The position numbers were made by a program, and so were the translations under genes. A stretch of DNA of 64,000 nucleotides from contig OY987268.1 of assembly GCA_963920665.1 (NCBI GenBank), positions 15,192,501 through 15,256,500 on the forward strand. The letters run 5' to 3'. The DNA is from Straminergon stramineum. Its lineage: Eukaryota; Streptophyta; Bryopsida; Hypnales; Calliergonaceae. Below are positions 1 through 12,677 of the stretch, one piece after another. Each line of letters starts with the position of its first letter. The first letter of the stretch is position 1. A model generated the notes under the pieces. It made no database searches and was not told the origin of the DNA. It was given only the letters and a program-made list of their open reading frames with translations.

Positions 1-330
1 GTTGCAAACTGAAGGTACCTCCAAGCAAGCGCCGATAGGAACTCAAGCTTCGTTGTAGAACCTTCGAGTTATCTCTGGACTTGCGCAGGGATGGAGGGTT
101 TGCATACAAACTGGGTCAAAGCGAGTCCAGTACTGTACCGCGTGAGGCCGGCCCTCGAAGTTCGCTCCCCAGAGGCTGACTCAGTGCAGACACAAAGTCA
201 GCAAAATCCCAAGGATTCAAGTACATCCATGATCCCTTAGGGTTCACACAGATACCGAAATCTAATCGCAAATCAGGAAACCGGAAGATGCGTGGAGCTC
301 ACAAAATGGTCACGAGTAGATTATTGGAGC
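1..330. repeat. R repeat, copy 1 (cut by window start)
   Basis: GC-richer block that matches 29062-29280 and 32308-32620 in the same orientation, starting in all three with GTTGCAAACTGAAGG. It is closest to the third copy, and the match runs on through the stretch near 280-300. The copy probably extends left of the window. I recognise no protein or RNA family. The short reading frame from 288 is not supported as a gene. Confidence 0.8.
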
Positions 331-1228
331 TACATTTTTTTAGCTACATTTTCAAAACATTTAAGTACAAGAACTATGTGAAAATTTTGGGTTGCAAAGT
401 CCTTCAAAAGTTAACAGGAAATCCATCCACACTAGTGTGCCCCTGTGCCGTTGCTGCAGTGAAAATAAAAGTAAAAGTATTTTTCTAATTTTTTGGGTAA
501 TAAAAACTTTGAAATCCAAGAACTTTCACACCATAGGTCAAAAGTGTGTGCTCTGTGTGCCCTAGTGTGCCTTGTGCCGATGCCACATCCAAAATCAAAG
601 TAAAAGTCATTTTTCTAATTTTTCTAATTTTTTGATTAAAAAAAACTTTGAAATTCAATAACTTTCACGTCGTAGGTTCAAACACCACGAAACAAAGCCG
701 GTGCACCCCTCCTTGCCGAGGGCTTTCCGACGGTACCAAGCACGCAGCAAGGGGACACACAATCCCTGAGATCTCAACATAACCAACAAACAAAACAAAC
801 AGCCTGTCTTAAGGTATGGATTCTTGAACAACTCCTAAAGAATTTCTTTTCTGCTCAATCTCAAGCCTTCCTGGACCCCCAGCCATGAATATTTCTAAGC
901 AAGCAAGTGCAGAAGTGATGGAGGCTGCCCGAAATTGAAGGCAGGCCAGAAGAACTGACTGTCCTTTCTGGACAGAAAGTCACTTGATTTTTGGTACCAA
1001 AAAATTTATCTAGTTTGAAAACACCCAAAATTGTCTATGGACCCATTCTTGACAAGTTGACTTCTTTCAAAAGTGTCTTAAGAGTGCAATTGAGTTGTTC
1101 CCATACCTAATTGTGAGTAGTTGAATGTTGATTTTTAGATTTTGGTTTTAAGATCCAATTACAAAGTTCAAAACCTTTGGAATTTCAACAATTATTGTGG
1201 GATTGGTGCTGTTTCACAAGTGTACATA
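331..1228. other. AT-rich intergenic with degenerate dispersed repeats
   Basis: No gene seen. Two diverged direct copies of about 120 bp lie at roughly 425-540 and 548-680; each has AGTGTGCC near its start and AACTTTCAC near its end. The part at 660-740 is the reverse complement of a motif found at 19590-19690, 20070-20160 and 38750-38840, so this is old repeat material. Confidence 0.6.
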
Positions 1229-1806
1229 AGCGATTGCAAGAAACACTTCATATTTTTGGCACAAAAATACAAGTCGGATTGAAAAATAGCAAAAAAGGGG
1301 TCTATGGAACTTTTCATTTCTAGTGGTTCAAAAAAATTCAAAAAAAATTCATTAAAAAGCCATTTTGCTAAAGAAGATTGTGCTCACATTTCACAAAAGA
1401 ATTTTAGAAGGAAATTTTTTCCCACTTCATAGCCTTCGCACAAAGGAAAGTCACTTTGACCCCATGTGTGCAACTGACATGTTGCTATTTTCACAAAAAC
1501 TCTTTGTCAATCCTAAAAAAGATAGTATACCTACAACATATCAAGTTTGTGGCTTCCAATTCACATTTTGGGGTCAAAAATAGTATCCACCTCCCCCCTC
1601 CAATGGCCAAAATAGATATCAAATCGGGGGCAGGTTAAAAATAGTAAAAAAATTTGAAAAAATTAGAGAGTGTGCGCAACTACTGCATCTACCTTCATTC
1701 CAAATTTCAGTCCAAACACACTAACAAGGCTAAAGTTACGAGCAAAAAACCACCCATCCAAGGGCATGTAGACAAGAAATAGGAGAATTTTTTCTTGCAA
1801 TTACCC
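1229..1806. mobile_element. Inverted-repeat element, GATTGCAAGAAACAC family
   Basis: The left end reads CGATTGCAAGAAACACTT and the right end is a degraded inverse (TTTTTTCTTGCAATTACCC). Internal sequence resembles 2701-3420 and the stretches before 16581, 37973 and 55980. All of these finish with the motif TTTCTTGCAAT. It has no coding capacity. I could not define a target-site duplication, so the superfamily is open. Confidence 0.5.
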
Positions 1807-2700
1807 ACATGTTAGTTTACAACTTATCACATTGTAACAATTTATACAATTAGTGCAAAGAATTGGTACTACTTTATAATGAATATTATTTAACTATGTC
1901 ACTTTTGAAAGTGGATCACAAGTATACAAAAGAAAAATTATGCACATAAACTATTTCTTTTTGCCATGCATTTTATGTGCATTCAAGTACAGTCATTGAA
2001 AATCCATATTAATAATTAATGTTACAAATTTTTGTCCTGCAATAACACTTATTAAATGGTGTCAATGTTTAAAAAAGTATTACCAATATGAAGTTCTAAA
2101 CTTGTTGATCACCATCCTAAGGAACAATAAACTTTCTCTTAACTAACTAAATTTCTTGCATTTTATTTGTAAGCACTTCATTAGTATACCCTCAAATCAA
2201 TTTCATTTTATTTTTGAATAACTACACTAAGTGAAGTCAATTGAGTTAATATATTGACTATTGCAGCTTCAATTTGGACTGCAAAAACAACCAGCATCAT
2301 CACTATGATAGGCTTGAATCCAACCAAAATCTTTGTATTAATACTTTGTCATTGATACTACTTATCAATAAATGAAATCAACAATGATAACACATTTCAA
2401 TGAAGTTTGCATAGGAAAACTTAAAAGAATTGAAATTTAATGAAAGACAAAAAAATCCTCATATATATCATGATGATGAAAACAAAAACCATAGTGGTAT
2501 TGAAAGAAAGTGAATTGAAGATTTATACTAGGATGTGGTGTAGTAAAATTACAATTGTAAGCTTCACACTATATATCCTACAACAAATTGTGACTAAAAA
2601 TCTAGCCAATGATAATATTACTATTATAATTTACAACATTCAAGTAATTGAACCTCCAAATCAAATTTCCAAATCTTGACTTCAATTAACTTGAGATGTT
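1807..2700. other. AT-rich intergenic, no gene seen
   Basis: Low-complexity AT-rich sequence. The reading frame at 2440-2679 has a composition expected from AT-rich non-coding DNA and matches no family I know. Confidence 0.5.
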
Positions 2701-3420
2701 GGGTGATTGCAAGAAACACCTGTTGATTTTGTTACGTTTTGATGATTTTTTGGGGAGTACTTTAAAATTAGAAAATTATTTTTGAAAAAATTCAAAAAAT
2801 ATGACTAATGTATATACCTTTAAGATGAAGGTACCCATGGAAGGAATTGCATAGAAAAATTCTCTAATTAGGAGAATTGGAAAAGTGCTAAGTCTCAAGA
2901 AAATACATACCTTGATGTTTTAATTAAGGAAAAATAGTAAAAATAAGTAAATACACTAAAGAAAAATTGGACACTTGCAACAACTCTATGAAGATGGTCA
3001 TTCACCAAAAAAACCACCAAAATAATATTTTATGTTACAAAATGCAAGCAAAAAGAAGCTCACTTTGTAGACTTCCACACCACAAAAAATTAACTATTTT
3101 AAAAATTCCTTCCCTAAATAGCTACAAGTCTACTAGAAGACCATCTCTTCCAAATTTCATCTCAAAATCTGCTTTTGGGGGTTCTATATAGTACTAAAAA
3201 CCTCCAAATTGGCAATTGTAACATTCAATCGGGGTCTATATTTGGATAGTAAATTATTTTTGGAAATTATGAAAAAATTAGGGAAGGTGTATGATAGTCA
3301 TGAGTACCTTATCTATAAATCTTGAGTCATTTGGAGCCAAAACACAAAAGTTATGGGCAAAAAACTAATCAGCATACACCATGTGACACAAAATAGGACA
3401 AGTGTTTCTTGCAATCATCC
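2701..3420. mobile_element. Inverted-repeat element, GATTGCAAGAAACAC family
   Basis: About 720 bp bounded by GGGTGATTGCAAGAAACACC on the left and the inverse of GGATGATTGCAAGAAACACT on the right. It is the clearest two-ended member of this family here. The reading frame inside (2967-3191) is not credible as a transposase. No convincing target duplication flanks it. Confidence 0.65.
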
Positions 3421-4039
3421 TACTCCCTAAATCTTATTAGCTTTGATAAATGAATAGATGCATTTCTCTACACAAAATTCATCATATCTCAAGGAAATTT
3501 AGCTATCAACTAGAATAATGCAAAAAAGAACAAATCATGATAATAATGACAAATTGAAAGTGAACAATTGATAGTTAGAGTATTCAAATAAAATGAAACC
3601 AATGAATGATCTTTCATTCACAATATTAACCTTGATAAGATGCGACTATACCACAATTTCAAACTTCAAAAGCTCACTTTGTATGCTACCATTTGGTGAC
3701 CAAGTATGAGTGAATTATTATTTTCTTATTTTTTATAAATGAAACCACATGTCTTCTATTAGATCGAAAAAATTCAATACATTTTTTGAAAAATTGGAAA
3801 TTAACTTGAATTTTTGGAAGAAATAGTGAAGAAAATTCACATCAATTACAAATTAAGCTTTAAAATGTGAAATTTTCACCACATGTGCATCTTATATTGT
3901 AGAACATCAATCTGTAAAAACATTTCCATATCTTTCTTTAATTCAAAATGAGTAGTTTGTGGTTATAGTTCCAAAGTTCAAATTGCAACAAAATATTCAA
4001 TATATAAAAACTTTACTAAATCAATTTCAAGAGTTCTTG
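3421..4039. other. AT-rich intergenic with a shared short repeat
   Basis: No gene. The part from about 3750 to 4000 is a diverged version of sequence at about 4400-4960 and 30880-31390; all three share a stretch around AAATTTTCACC. Confidence 0.5.
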
Positions 4040-7000
4040 TACAATATTCATTATGAATTTCTTCACTTTTGAGATTTTAAAATTTAATGATAATTTCAAC
4101 CTTCACAAAAAAGAACCTAAACATTTAAGAACTTATAAAAGACATACATTTTCATCTCAAGAAGACAAACACAATTTTTTTTTACATGTATAGAATTGTC
4201 TAACAATTAAACTACTGTGTGTGGTTCAACGCAAGTAGTTTAAGCATTCTAATGTAATCAAAATTCATTGCTAATCTACTTGTAAACTTAGCATAAATAT
4301 GTAGAGCATTTGTAAGTTGAAAACAACAAATGTTTTTTTGAATGGAAAAGTAATATGCAATAAACACTTATAGTGCACTATTCTTTAAGCATATCTAATC
4401 CATGTTTATCAATTGAAAAAAATTGAAATTAATGTGAGTTTTTTAAAAACAATGGAAGAAAATTCATATCAAATACAAAATGTACTCAAAAAAATCTTAA
4501 ATTTTCACCATAGGTGTATATAATAGTTTAGAACATCATGCTATAAAACAAAGTTATTGTATCACTCTAAAATTAGAAAATCAACAAACCATGGTTATAG
4601 GCCCTAAGTTTAGATTGCTATGAAATATGGAAATTTATGAATTTTTCAAAATTTACAATTAGAGTAGAAATTGCCCTTGATAAGCTTCATTTCATTAGTT
4701 GGACTCAAATTCATAAGATATCATTTTATGGCTAACATTCACATCAAGAGAAAATAGCAAGAAATGGTCAAAATACACTGCATGGGTGATTTATTTTATA
4801 AGCATCTTCTTCTTTAGAAAAGTCCATAATACCATAATGAGGGGCTTTGCAATACTATTCACTACAAATGTACTCAAGTACCCTTCAAATAAATAAATTG
4901 GATGAAAAAATATTTTTTTCCATCCTACAATCTCAAGTGAAGTCATCCATCACACACTTAGTGTCTCCAACATCATTCTAGGATTAAACTTAGTGAGTTA
5001 ATATAATATAGTCTTTAGGATTTACCTTGGATTTTGGTGATAGAACTATAATGTGATATTAGTCAAGTATAATAGGGTTGGAGATTATATGGAAAAATTA
5101 CAAGGGTCATTCATGTGCATCTATTCTAATTGGACAATTCAATTTAGTTAATATATTGATTATGGAACATTGAAAAGTTTTGTCAAAACTATTACAAAAC
5201 AAATAAACCACTTGAAAGTGAATATCTATTTCTATATCTATCTAAGTATGTACAAGTGACACATTATACATACACACTAAATGATCCTTGTATCATTCAT
5301 TTTGATTGGAATTTACTCATGCTTTATAATATAAATTTTTGCTAGTACAATGTTATTGTGTGTTGTTGTCATAATCTTATGCTTATAATTGCCATCACCA
5401 CATCTAACTTTAGAAATGATATATAATTAGAAGTGTACTTACATGCTCGAAGTGGCTCTTGAACTCCATTAGGATTGTCTATGTTTCTTGTGTCACTACT
5501 CTTGGATATGTCCAATGGAGATACTATGCAATGTCAAATAGATCCACCAACTACATTGTTTGTCAATCTACTATATGGTATTCCAAATATGCTTGATTTT
5601 GTCATCTCAAATGCTTACTTGCCAAAACATAATTTCTTAACTCTTAAAGCCCTAAATTGTATTTTCTATCACTATAGTGATTGGGGGCAGCTTACTACAA
5701 ACTGAATTTTTATTTATTTTTTGTTGAAATTTTACACATGTGCTCAAGGAATAGCTTTAAGGCCTGACAATTTTCATAACTTTGGACTGCAAGGTTAAAA
5801 AATTATTGTATGATATGTCAATTTCATTGAATAGTGGACAACCCATATACCTCCAAAAAAATCTCTAAAAATCACTTTTTTTTAAAAATAAAAATTTGAA
5901 CTTGGTTTTCTAGATTTATATATACATGGAAAGCTTCGAATCATTCCATTTTGATTAATGAGATGAAAGTTATGAAAATTGTCAGGCCTTATTTAACTCA
6001 ATTTCAATATTCTTTCGCAAAAAAAATCAGAGGATGTAGATTGTTTCTTCCAATATTACAACCATGTAGATTGGCATTTTTAAAATCCATAACTAATTTC
6101 TTAAGAATTTTGTATTTTGAATCATTTTCTACTTTTGTGTACTTACTATCTCTCTTGGACTACATATTCTATAAGTTCAAATGACCTGAAAATTTTCCAA
6201 TATATATATATATGTATATCCAACTTGCCTTGAAGAATTAATTTCAAGAAGACCCACCATAATGGTCATTTTTTCCTACAAATGTCACCTTAAGAGGTGC
6301 ACCTACCTATTTTTTTACAAGGCCAGAAAAAGGGGATTTGTCAATTGAAACACTAATATCTTGCAATCTACATAGTGGAATTTCTGAATTTTTTTCCACA
6401 TATTCACAAACTAGTGTACTACAAGATCCTATGATTACATATGTTCGACTTTTTTTTTCCTAAAATTTGGTTCTTGTATTAGAAATGGTAGTTTGAAGCA
6501 TTTTGGGTGAAAAACATAGTCAAAAAACTTAGTGGTAAAAGTGAAGAATCACAAAATGCAACAATAATTGTTATGTTCAAAGCTCCACATAGTTCCTACC
6601 GAATAAAAAAACAAAATAGAATCAATGAAATAAATGTTTGACAATCAAGTAGGTTACAAATCATATTACAAATACACGAATATCCTTGTGAATATCATAC
6701 CAAAACAATTCCAACATGAATTTCAATAGTGAGTAGATTGAATAACAAGTGCAAGACAAAAAAAGGCTTGCAAATTGTAATATTCTTGAGCTAGTTGGAA
6801 GACTATCCTTCTCATAATGAATCATGTATAGGCTTATCTATGTAGAGAATGGTAAGAAATATGTATACATAGAGAGGAGTAATTTAAAAATCTTAAGAAA
6901 TGCCATCACTAACTAACCACTTCTATTGCTTTATCATTTATGTATAAGCAAATATCCCTAGCTAGCTCTCAATTCTTCAAGTAGACTCTAATAAATTAGA

Positions 7001-7930
7001 CTTAGCTCTCACCTACAAAGTTCCTCCTCAAAAACTTAGCTAACATTGATTTAGGCAAAATGATCCTACTTTCTCACAAATGGATGGTATAGAGCTCCTT
7101 TGTATTACCACCATTGCTTTTGAAAAAAATTCCATCAATGTTGAACATCCTCATACGAATTATCTGTAGATTTTCATTAACATTTCTCACATTCAAGATT
7201 TTTCAAACATACTCGTTTATATATTCATCCATGCATAAGTTCCATCCACCTCAATGGATGCAACCATTGACGAGTGTTAAGTGTTAAGTGTTTCCTTAAT
7301 TCTTTGATTAGGATGAAATTGGTTAGAGGATGACAGCTTATACATGTAGATCAAAACATCAAGTCAACATGTACAACATCCTCGTAAGCACTAAGCACCT
7401 TCCTAGATCAACCGCACAACAAAAATTTACGAATTCAGCCAAGGCTTAGAGGAACATGCAGATCAACACTAGTGTGGCCATAACAATCTTCCCCCACTTT
7501 GTCATTGCCTTGCACAATCTTATTATCTGCACTTGAGCCACAAGAAAGAGGGTTAGTTACTCACTCTAACTCCTGGGCATGTAGTCTCAGTTAGTCATCT
7601 GTCTTTTGAGTGGATAGTTACTCACACTAGCTCATACTTCCATGGGAAATAACGAGCACTAGACCTCTCCAAATATATAAATACTCTGGTGAAAAGAATG
7701 TGCAGCTCCCTTTTTCCACAGATACTTAGTTTATATGTGACGAATGACGTTGAAACAAGAAACGTATGTGCAGCTTGTGAACTGCTGTTATAAAACACCA
7801 AGTCATTTACATCCTAATTAAGTCATATACCCTACTCTACCTCCCAACCATATATAACTTTCCCATAAATATAGTGTTTGGCCTCCCAGTTCCAAAGCTT
7901 GTGACAAATCACCTGAAAACCTCTACAACA
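4040..7930 (+). repeat. Segmental duplication block A, part 1
   Basis: This stretch matches 38450-44560 in order and orientation, interrupted by insertions private to each copy. Anchors include the near-identical sequence around 7480-7530 (compare 40880-40930) and 7740-7830 (compare 41830-41930). Here it carries an 895-bp insertion (5641-6535); the other copy carries a 769-bp element and a LINE. No gene is recognisable. Confidence 0.8.
5641..6535 (-). mobile_element. 895-bp TTAA-family element, reverse orientation
   Basis: Absent from the paralogous site near 39970, where TTTCTTAAAGG is uninterrupted. Here TTAA (5637-5640) precedes the element, which begins CTCTTAAAGCCC and ends near AGTGG, followed by a degenerate TAAA. 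Its interior is the reverse complement of the interior at 13743-14633; for instance the stretch near 5925-5975 mirrors 14331-14390. The 895-bp length equals the other members. An internal inverted repeat joins 5757-5783 and 5963-5991. It is non-autonomous, with no transposase frame. Confidence 0.7.
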
Positions 7931-8687
7931 CAAATCATGTTCCAACAGAAAATTGCCCAACTTTCATGGTAAATCTGTGAAGAGCTTCCTCTCGTGGCAA
8001 TCATGACTGTCTAATTATTGCGGATAAAATACTAAGCTAGTCAAGTCGTAGTGTTTTGTGTGCTGTCTTTTGAGTGGATAAGTTAGTGACAAACTGTACA
8101 CAAGCATGGAAACCCAAAATCAATTAAAAACAAATACACTTGTCACTTTTTTATTTGAAGAAAAATATTAAAAATTAATTACCAGTGACAAATAAGGGTA
8201 GATCAACCCCTTTTTTATTAAAAAGAGCTTAAATTTTTTTTTATTCAAAACCTATGTGTGTGATCATACTCCACACTACAAATGTGAAGGTAAACTTATC
8301 AATTTCAATTTTGCAGGAACCCACACATAACATTGAGTACCACTCACTGGTACTGTCTTCCCCCCAAGGGAATGATGTCGAATATTTCACACCCAAACAT
8401 TAGCTATGGGTACACGTGTTGAAAATTGTCAAAATGATGGAGGGTACTAAGCTAGGGTCTGTTGAAACTACAGGGGTCAGTAGTAAAGTCATTTCACACG
8501 AATTAATCTTTAACACATAAGCATTCAATTCACAATGATCAATGTATTCTACATGGCCATTACCACATGCTTAGATTCGTAAACCACTCCTTCTGAGGGG
8601 TCAGATTGGAAAGACAACTCTTTATGTACATATGGGGTGGTAGGACTCAAACCAAACAATGTGGGATATGAAAATTAGAATTAGTAA
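7931..8687. other. AT-rich intergenic, no gene seen
   Basis: This starts the part of copy A (about 7.93-11.33 kb) that has no counterpart in A', so it was gained here or lost there. No reading frame or RNA gene could be supported. Confidence 0.5.
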
Positions 8688-9126
8688 GAGTTCAATCATT
8701 CATAGTTAAGGCAAATTAAAGTAGGAATTGTATTTGAAGTGAAATTTTAGACCTCATTTAGGCATAGTATAATATTTTTTTTCAAAAACTTTTGGACTAT
8801 AAAAAGTTGGGAAATCAAATGAAATTTTGTATCCAATAATCTGTTTGAGATTTTGAGATTCCAATTAAAAGTTATGGACAAATTTCAGAGAGGGATTGGA
8901 AGGGATATTTTTTTTGACATTTTTAAACATCCTTTTTGAATTTTGTCCATAAATTTTTATTAAAGACTCAAAATTACAAAAAAAAATTTGGAGATGAAAT
9001 TCAAATTGATTTAACAATTTTTTTTTAGTTTAAAGTTTTTTTAAAAGAGTTATTCTACTATGCCTAAATGTAGTCTCAAATTCTACTTCAAACATAATTC
9101 CTACATTTTGACAATGAATGTTCAAG
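8688..9126. mobile_element. Long foldback (inverted-repeat) element
   Basis: Inverted arms of 60-100 bp face each other. The left arm (about 8690-8780, containing CATTTAGGCATAGTA) pairs with the right arm (about 9050-9126, containing TACTATGCCTAAATG). The middle is AT-rich and non-coding. It looks like a MITE or foldback element; exact ends and target duplication are unclear. Confidence 0.6.
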
Positions 9127-9128
9127 CT

Positions 9129-9301
9129 CTTGCCTTCAAATTATCCCATACTTTTTGAGGATTCGTGATAGACAATGGATTTCTATATATATATGACATA
9201 TCTACTCTTCAGTGACACTTGTCTTCAAATTAGACCATACTTTTTGAGGATTCATGATAGAGAATGGATTTCTATTTAAAAATGACATATGTACTCTTCA
9301 T
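9129..9301. repeat. Tandem duplication, 89-bp period
   Basis: Two head-to-tail copies (9129-9217 and 9218-9301) share CATACTTTTTGAGGATTC and other stretches, with an AT-rich variable segment between them. Confidence 0.8.
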
Positions 9302-10243
9302 TTGTGCAAATGTTTAAGAAGCAATTTCCACAATTTGCATTCGAAATTGATTTTTAGATGAGAGATGAATCAATGACATTTATATTGTATTCTTTGGATT
9401 TTGGAGACACCATCTTAACATTTATTTGTTATCTTGTTTGACTTGTATTGCTACTATCGATATCCCGATACTTAATGTCCCTTTCAGAGTCATGACATAT
9501 GGATGAATTTCGTGGATGAGGACTCCAACGAGGAAAAGGCAACCTCCCTGAAGACTACTGAATGTTATGCACCAACACTGATTTGTTCAAGAATATTTAG
9601 AAAGAAACTAAAACCCTAAACTATACCATATCATCAAATGAGGCCTCAAAAACAAATCCCCATCACTTAAAGAATTTCACAACTAAGGTTTCAAAGCTCT
9701 TATGTATTCCAAAGATTCAACTTCTATCTCTATATGTATTGAAATTGATATTCATTTAGAGTCCTTACTCTCGAGGTCCAAAACAAAGCTTTAGTGGCAA
9801 ATGGATCCCCAACATGCTTCAATCTTCTTCCATATTGTTGTCTTTGATCAAAGTGATGCAGCAGGTTTCACCATTAGAAACACATGGGAGATTCGCTCAT
9901 TGAAAATGAGGAAGATGTCCATCAAAATCAAAAGATCCAAACAACACAAATGTGTTAGGGTTGAGCAAGGTAGTGCCTACCAAGAATATATTTTGAATTC
10001 AACGGTGACTTGATTCCATGAGTTAAACTTCCTCATTCAAGAATTGCCAATCATAAACCCTAAACTCCTGCACAACTATGTGAAAGGAAAAAATTTCATA
10101 AATAAGACTAGAAGCAATATGATTCTCACAAGTATGTCATTACCAGGATTTTTCTCTGAAACTGAATTACTACAAGGCCCCCCTGAGTTAAACTTCTTCA
10201 CACCAGCATTGTTGATTTGAATCCTACACCCTAAGTCCTTGCA
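9302..10243. other. Intergenic, no gene recognised
   Basis: Contains a 70-codon frame (9801-10013) with ordinary amino-acid composition, but I see no motif, no neighbouring exon and no second copy to support it. Confidence 0.4.
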
Positions 10244-10245
10244 TA

Positions 10246-10787
10246 AGGTAAACCAACCCATGATAGGCAAATTGCCTAATGCAGTCATCTAGGAAACCAC
10301 CTATTAGAATCTTACATCAACCCATGGTAGATTTTTTGTGATAAATGAGATTAGGACTACATTAGGCTAATTTGTGGCCATAATCTTGTCTTGGGAGATG
10401 GTCATGGAGTTATTAGTAACTGTTGTAGGGCACTTACACCATTCAAGTGTAAATTGATCATAAGAAGTTATTTTTTTATTCCTTCATGTCATGGCCATGT
10501 TAGGAAATGTTGTAGCCATTTTAGAAAATATTGTGACTGCTTTAGGTGGTAAGATGACCATTATGGGAATCCTTTTTGCTGATTTGGGGTAGTCTATAGA
10601 CTCTATTGGGCTAATTGGGCTGTACACTTCAAAAATTCATAAAAAATTCTTACTTTGTCCAAAAAATAAAATTTCAATTACTTCCTTCAATTCTCACATA
10701 TGTCTATGTATGGAAAAAAATCTGAATCATTTTGCTAATGGCAATAGTACAGACCACTCATTCTGCTTGTCATAGGCAGGTTTACCT
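10246..10787. mobile_element. TA-flanked MITE, AGGTAAACC family, copy 1
   Basis: 542 bp with inverted ends AGGTAAACCAACCCATGATA and GGCAGGTTTACCT, flanked by TA on both sides (10244-10245 and 10788-10789). The interior matches 47365-47931 directly and 11820-12365 inverted. It is non-coding. TA duplication plus short inverted ends suggests the Tc1/mariner class. Confidence 0.8.
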
Positions 10788-10789
10788 TA

Positions 10790-11330
10790 CTTCCCACAAA
10801 GTCAAAACTTCTCTCAACTTCCACTCTTGTGATTTCAAAGGACTTCTTTGTGAAGTTCAGGATCCAACTTGAGCGATAACGAGATCTGCGTCATTTTCAC
10901 TCTTACCAAAATCACATTGGACTTCCGCCGGATGTGCTTGAATTGGAAATCTGCACCCTACCCAAAGTGTCTGAGGTCTTGCACACTAACTCCTAATCTT
11001 ATCAACGGTGGAGATCGTCCTTCAGCACGACAAGATCAACGGCCACTGTTTTTTTTTCAGGGTATGAAGATCAATGGTATCTGTTGGAGGAACAACTTTT
11101 TGAAATAGAAATCGACAACAGGGATGAGTGACAATTGTTCTTTTTTAACAATGCAGATCGATGGTTTGGGAGGGGGGGTGGGGTGCAATTAAATTCCTCC
11201 TCAAATTGACAGCTAGTGATTTTTTGAGTTGAGGGGAGGCAAAGGCAGGGCTGCCTGCATCTTTTGAGTGGATAGTGAAGTCGCAGACATTGTACCAGTG
11301 CACCGCAAGCTTTAGTCATTTGAAAGGCTG
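10790..11330. other. Intergenic between two inverted MITE copies
   Basis: Slightly higher GC than its surroundings, with a run of G near 11165-11180. Opposing frames at 10869-11108 and 11071-11349 overlap each other and show no motif. No gene is claimed. Confidence 0.4.
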
Positions 11331-11819
11331 CAGCGACATCTTTAAGCAAGACCGTCTATTAATTCAGAAATACACATGTGAAAGTTACACAATTGTATAA
11401 TTTTAGAACATGCTAATTTCTTAGGATATACAAGGGTTTTTGTGCAATTAGGAAGGGTTAGATACTAAAGTGGGTATCCCCCAAACCAATTGTTTTTTGC
11501 TGTAGTGCTTAGTTTCTTTTGTTAGACTAGTCAAATTTTCATATTTTGTTATTGGCAAGTGAAAGGAAGTTCCAACACACCTAAGAACATGCTACATTTG
11601 GAAACTATATGCAAAAGTTTTGAAGGAACAAAGTTTGGTTCTAAAACTATTTCTTCCACATAGGTACATAGTTGATTTTGGAGATGTTCATAGATTGAAG
11701 ATAGTGGTTTAAGGTCAATGGTGCATTTGGGGGTGACCATCTTTTTGCTCAAAGTTTGTATTTCATATTGTAAACCTAAGTTGAATATATTATTTGCCAG
11801 GTATACCCATCCCTATCTA

Positions 11820-12365
11820 AGGTAAACCAGTTTGTCTCAAGTAGAATGACTAGTTTGCCTTGCTGACATTATTGAAAAGTTGAAAAAAAAATTATGTATA
11901 GACAAATGTGAGAAATGAAGAGAAAAATTGAAATTTTATTTTCTTGACAAAGTATGAATTTGTTATGAATTTTTGAAGCATGCTACCCAATTGGCCCCAA
12001 ATAGTCTCTAGACTACTCCCAAATGAGCTCAAAACCCACCAAAAAGTATACCCGTAATGGTCATCTTACCACCTGAAGCAGTCACAATATTTCCTAATAT
12101 GCTACAAACATTTCCTAACGTAGAGGAATAAAAAAATCACTTCTTGAGAAGAATTAATTTACATGGAAAAGGTAGAAGTTCCTCATGCAATCACTAATAA
12201 TTCCATCACTATCACCCAAGGCATTGATTTTGGCCACTAACAAACCTAATGAAGTCCTAATCTCATTTATTAGAAAATGTTTGTCATGGGTTGATGTAAG
12301 ACTATAATGGGTCATTTCCTAGATGTTTGCATTGGACAATTTGCCTGTCATAGGCTAGTTTATCA
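11820..12365. mobile_element. TA-flanked MITE, AGGTAAACC family, copy 2 (inverted)
   Basis: 546 bp, the reverse complement of 10246-10787 and about 1 kb away from it. TA flanks it on both sides (11818-11819 and 12366-12367). The paralogous site near 44815 reads ATCTACTGAC with a single TA, an empty site that fixes the duplication at TA. One end has decayed (AGTTTATCA in place of GGTTTACCT). Confidence 0.8.
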
Positions 12366-12677
12366 TAATGACAATGTCTTATAGGTATAAGTGGCTTCTT
12401 AATGCACCCACATATAACTTAACAACTTCACATGTGGAAGATGTCCAATTAAGTGTGAATACAATATGATAAGATAATACAAGGATATCCAAGGAATGTG
12501 CAAATAAAGGGAGTCCCATTAGAGAAAGTTGAATATAGTGGAACTTAAATATATTGATAGGCCTAGTAGTGCCAACTTCAATGTAGGTACTATATTATTC
12601 AAAAACTTAGTGAAGGCACTTTGTTGATGAAACTCACGTGATAATAGTAGTAGCATATATATGCATCATATTACCAT

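Noticed and set aside
9129..9301. CRISPR-like direct repeats
   Set aside because: Only two 89-bp copies head to tail without spacers, in a plant nuclear context.
9801..10013. 70-codon plus-strand frame with balanced composition
   Set aside because: No recognisable domain, no splice partners and no second copy; too short to stand alone.
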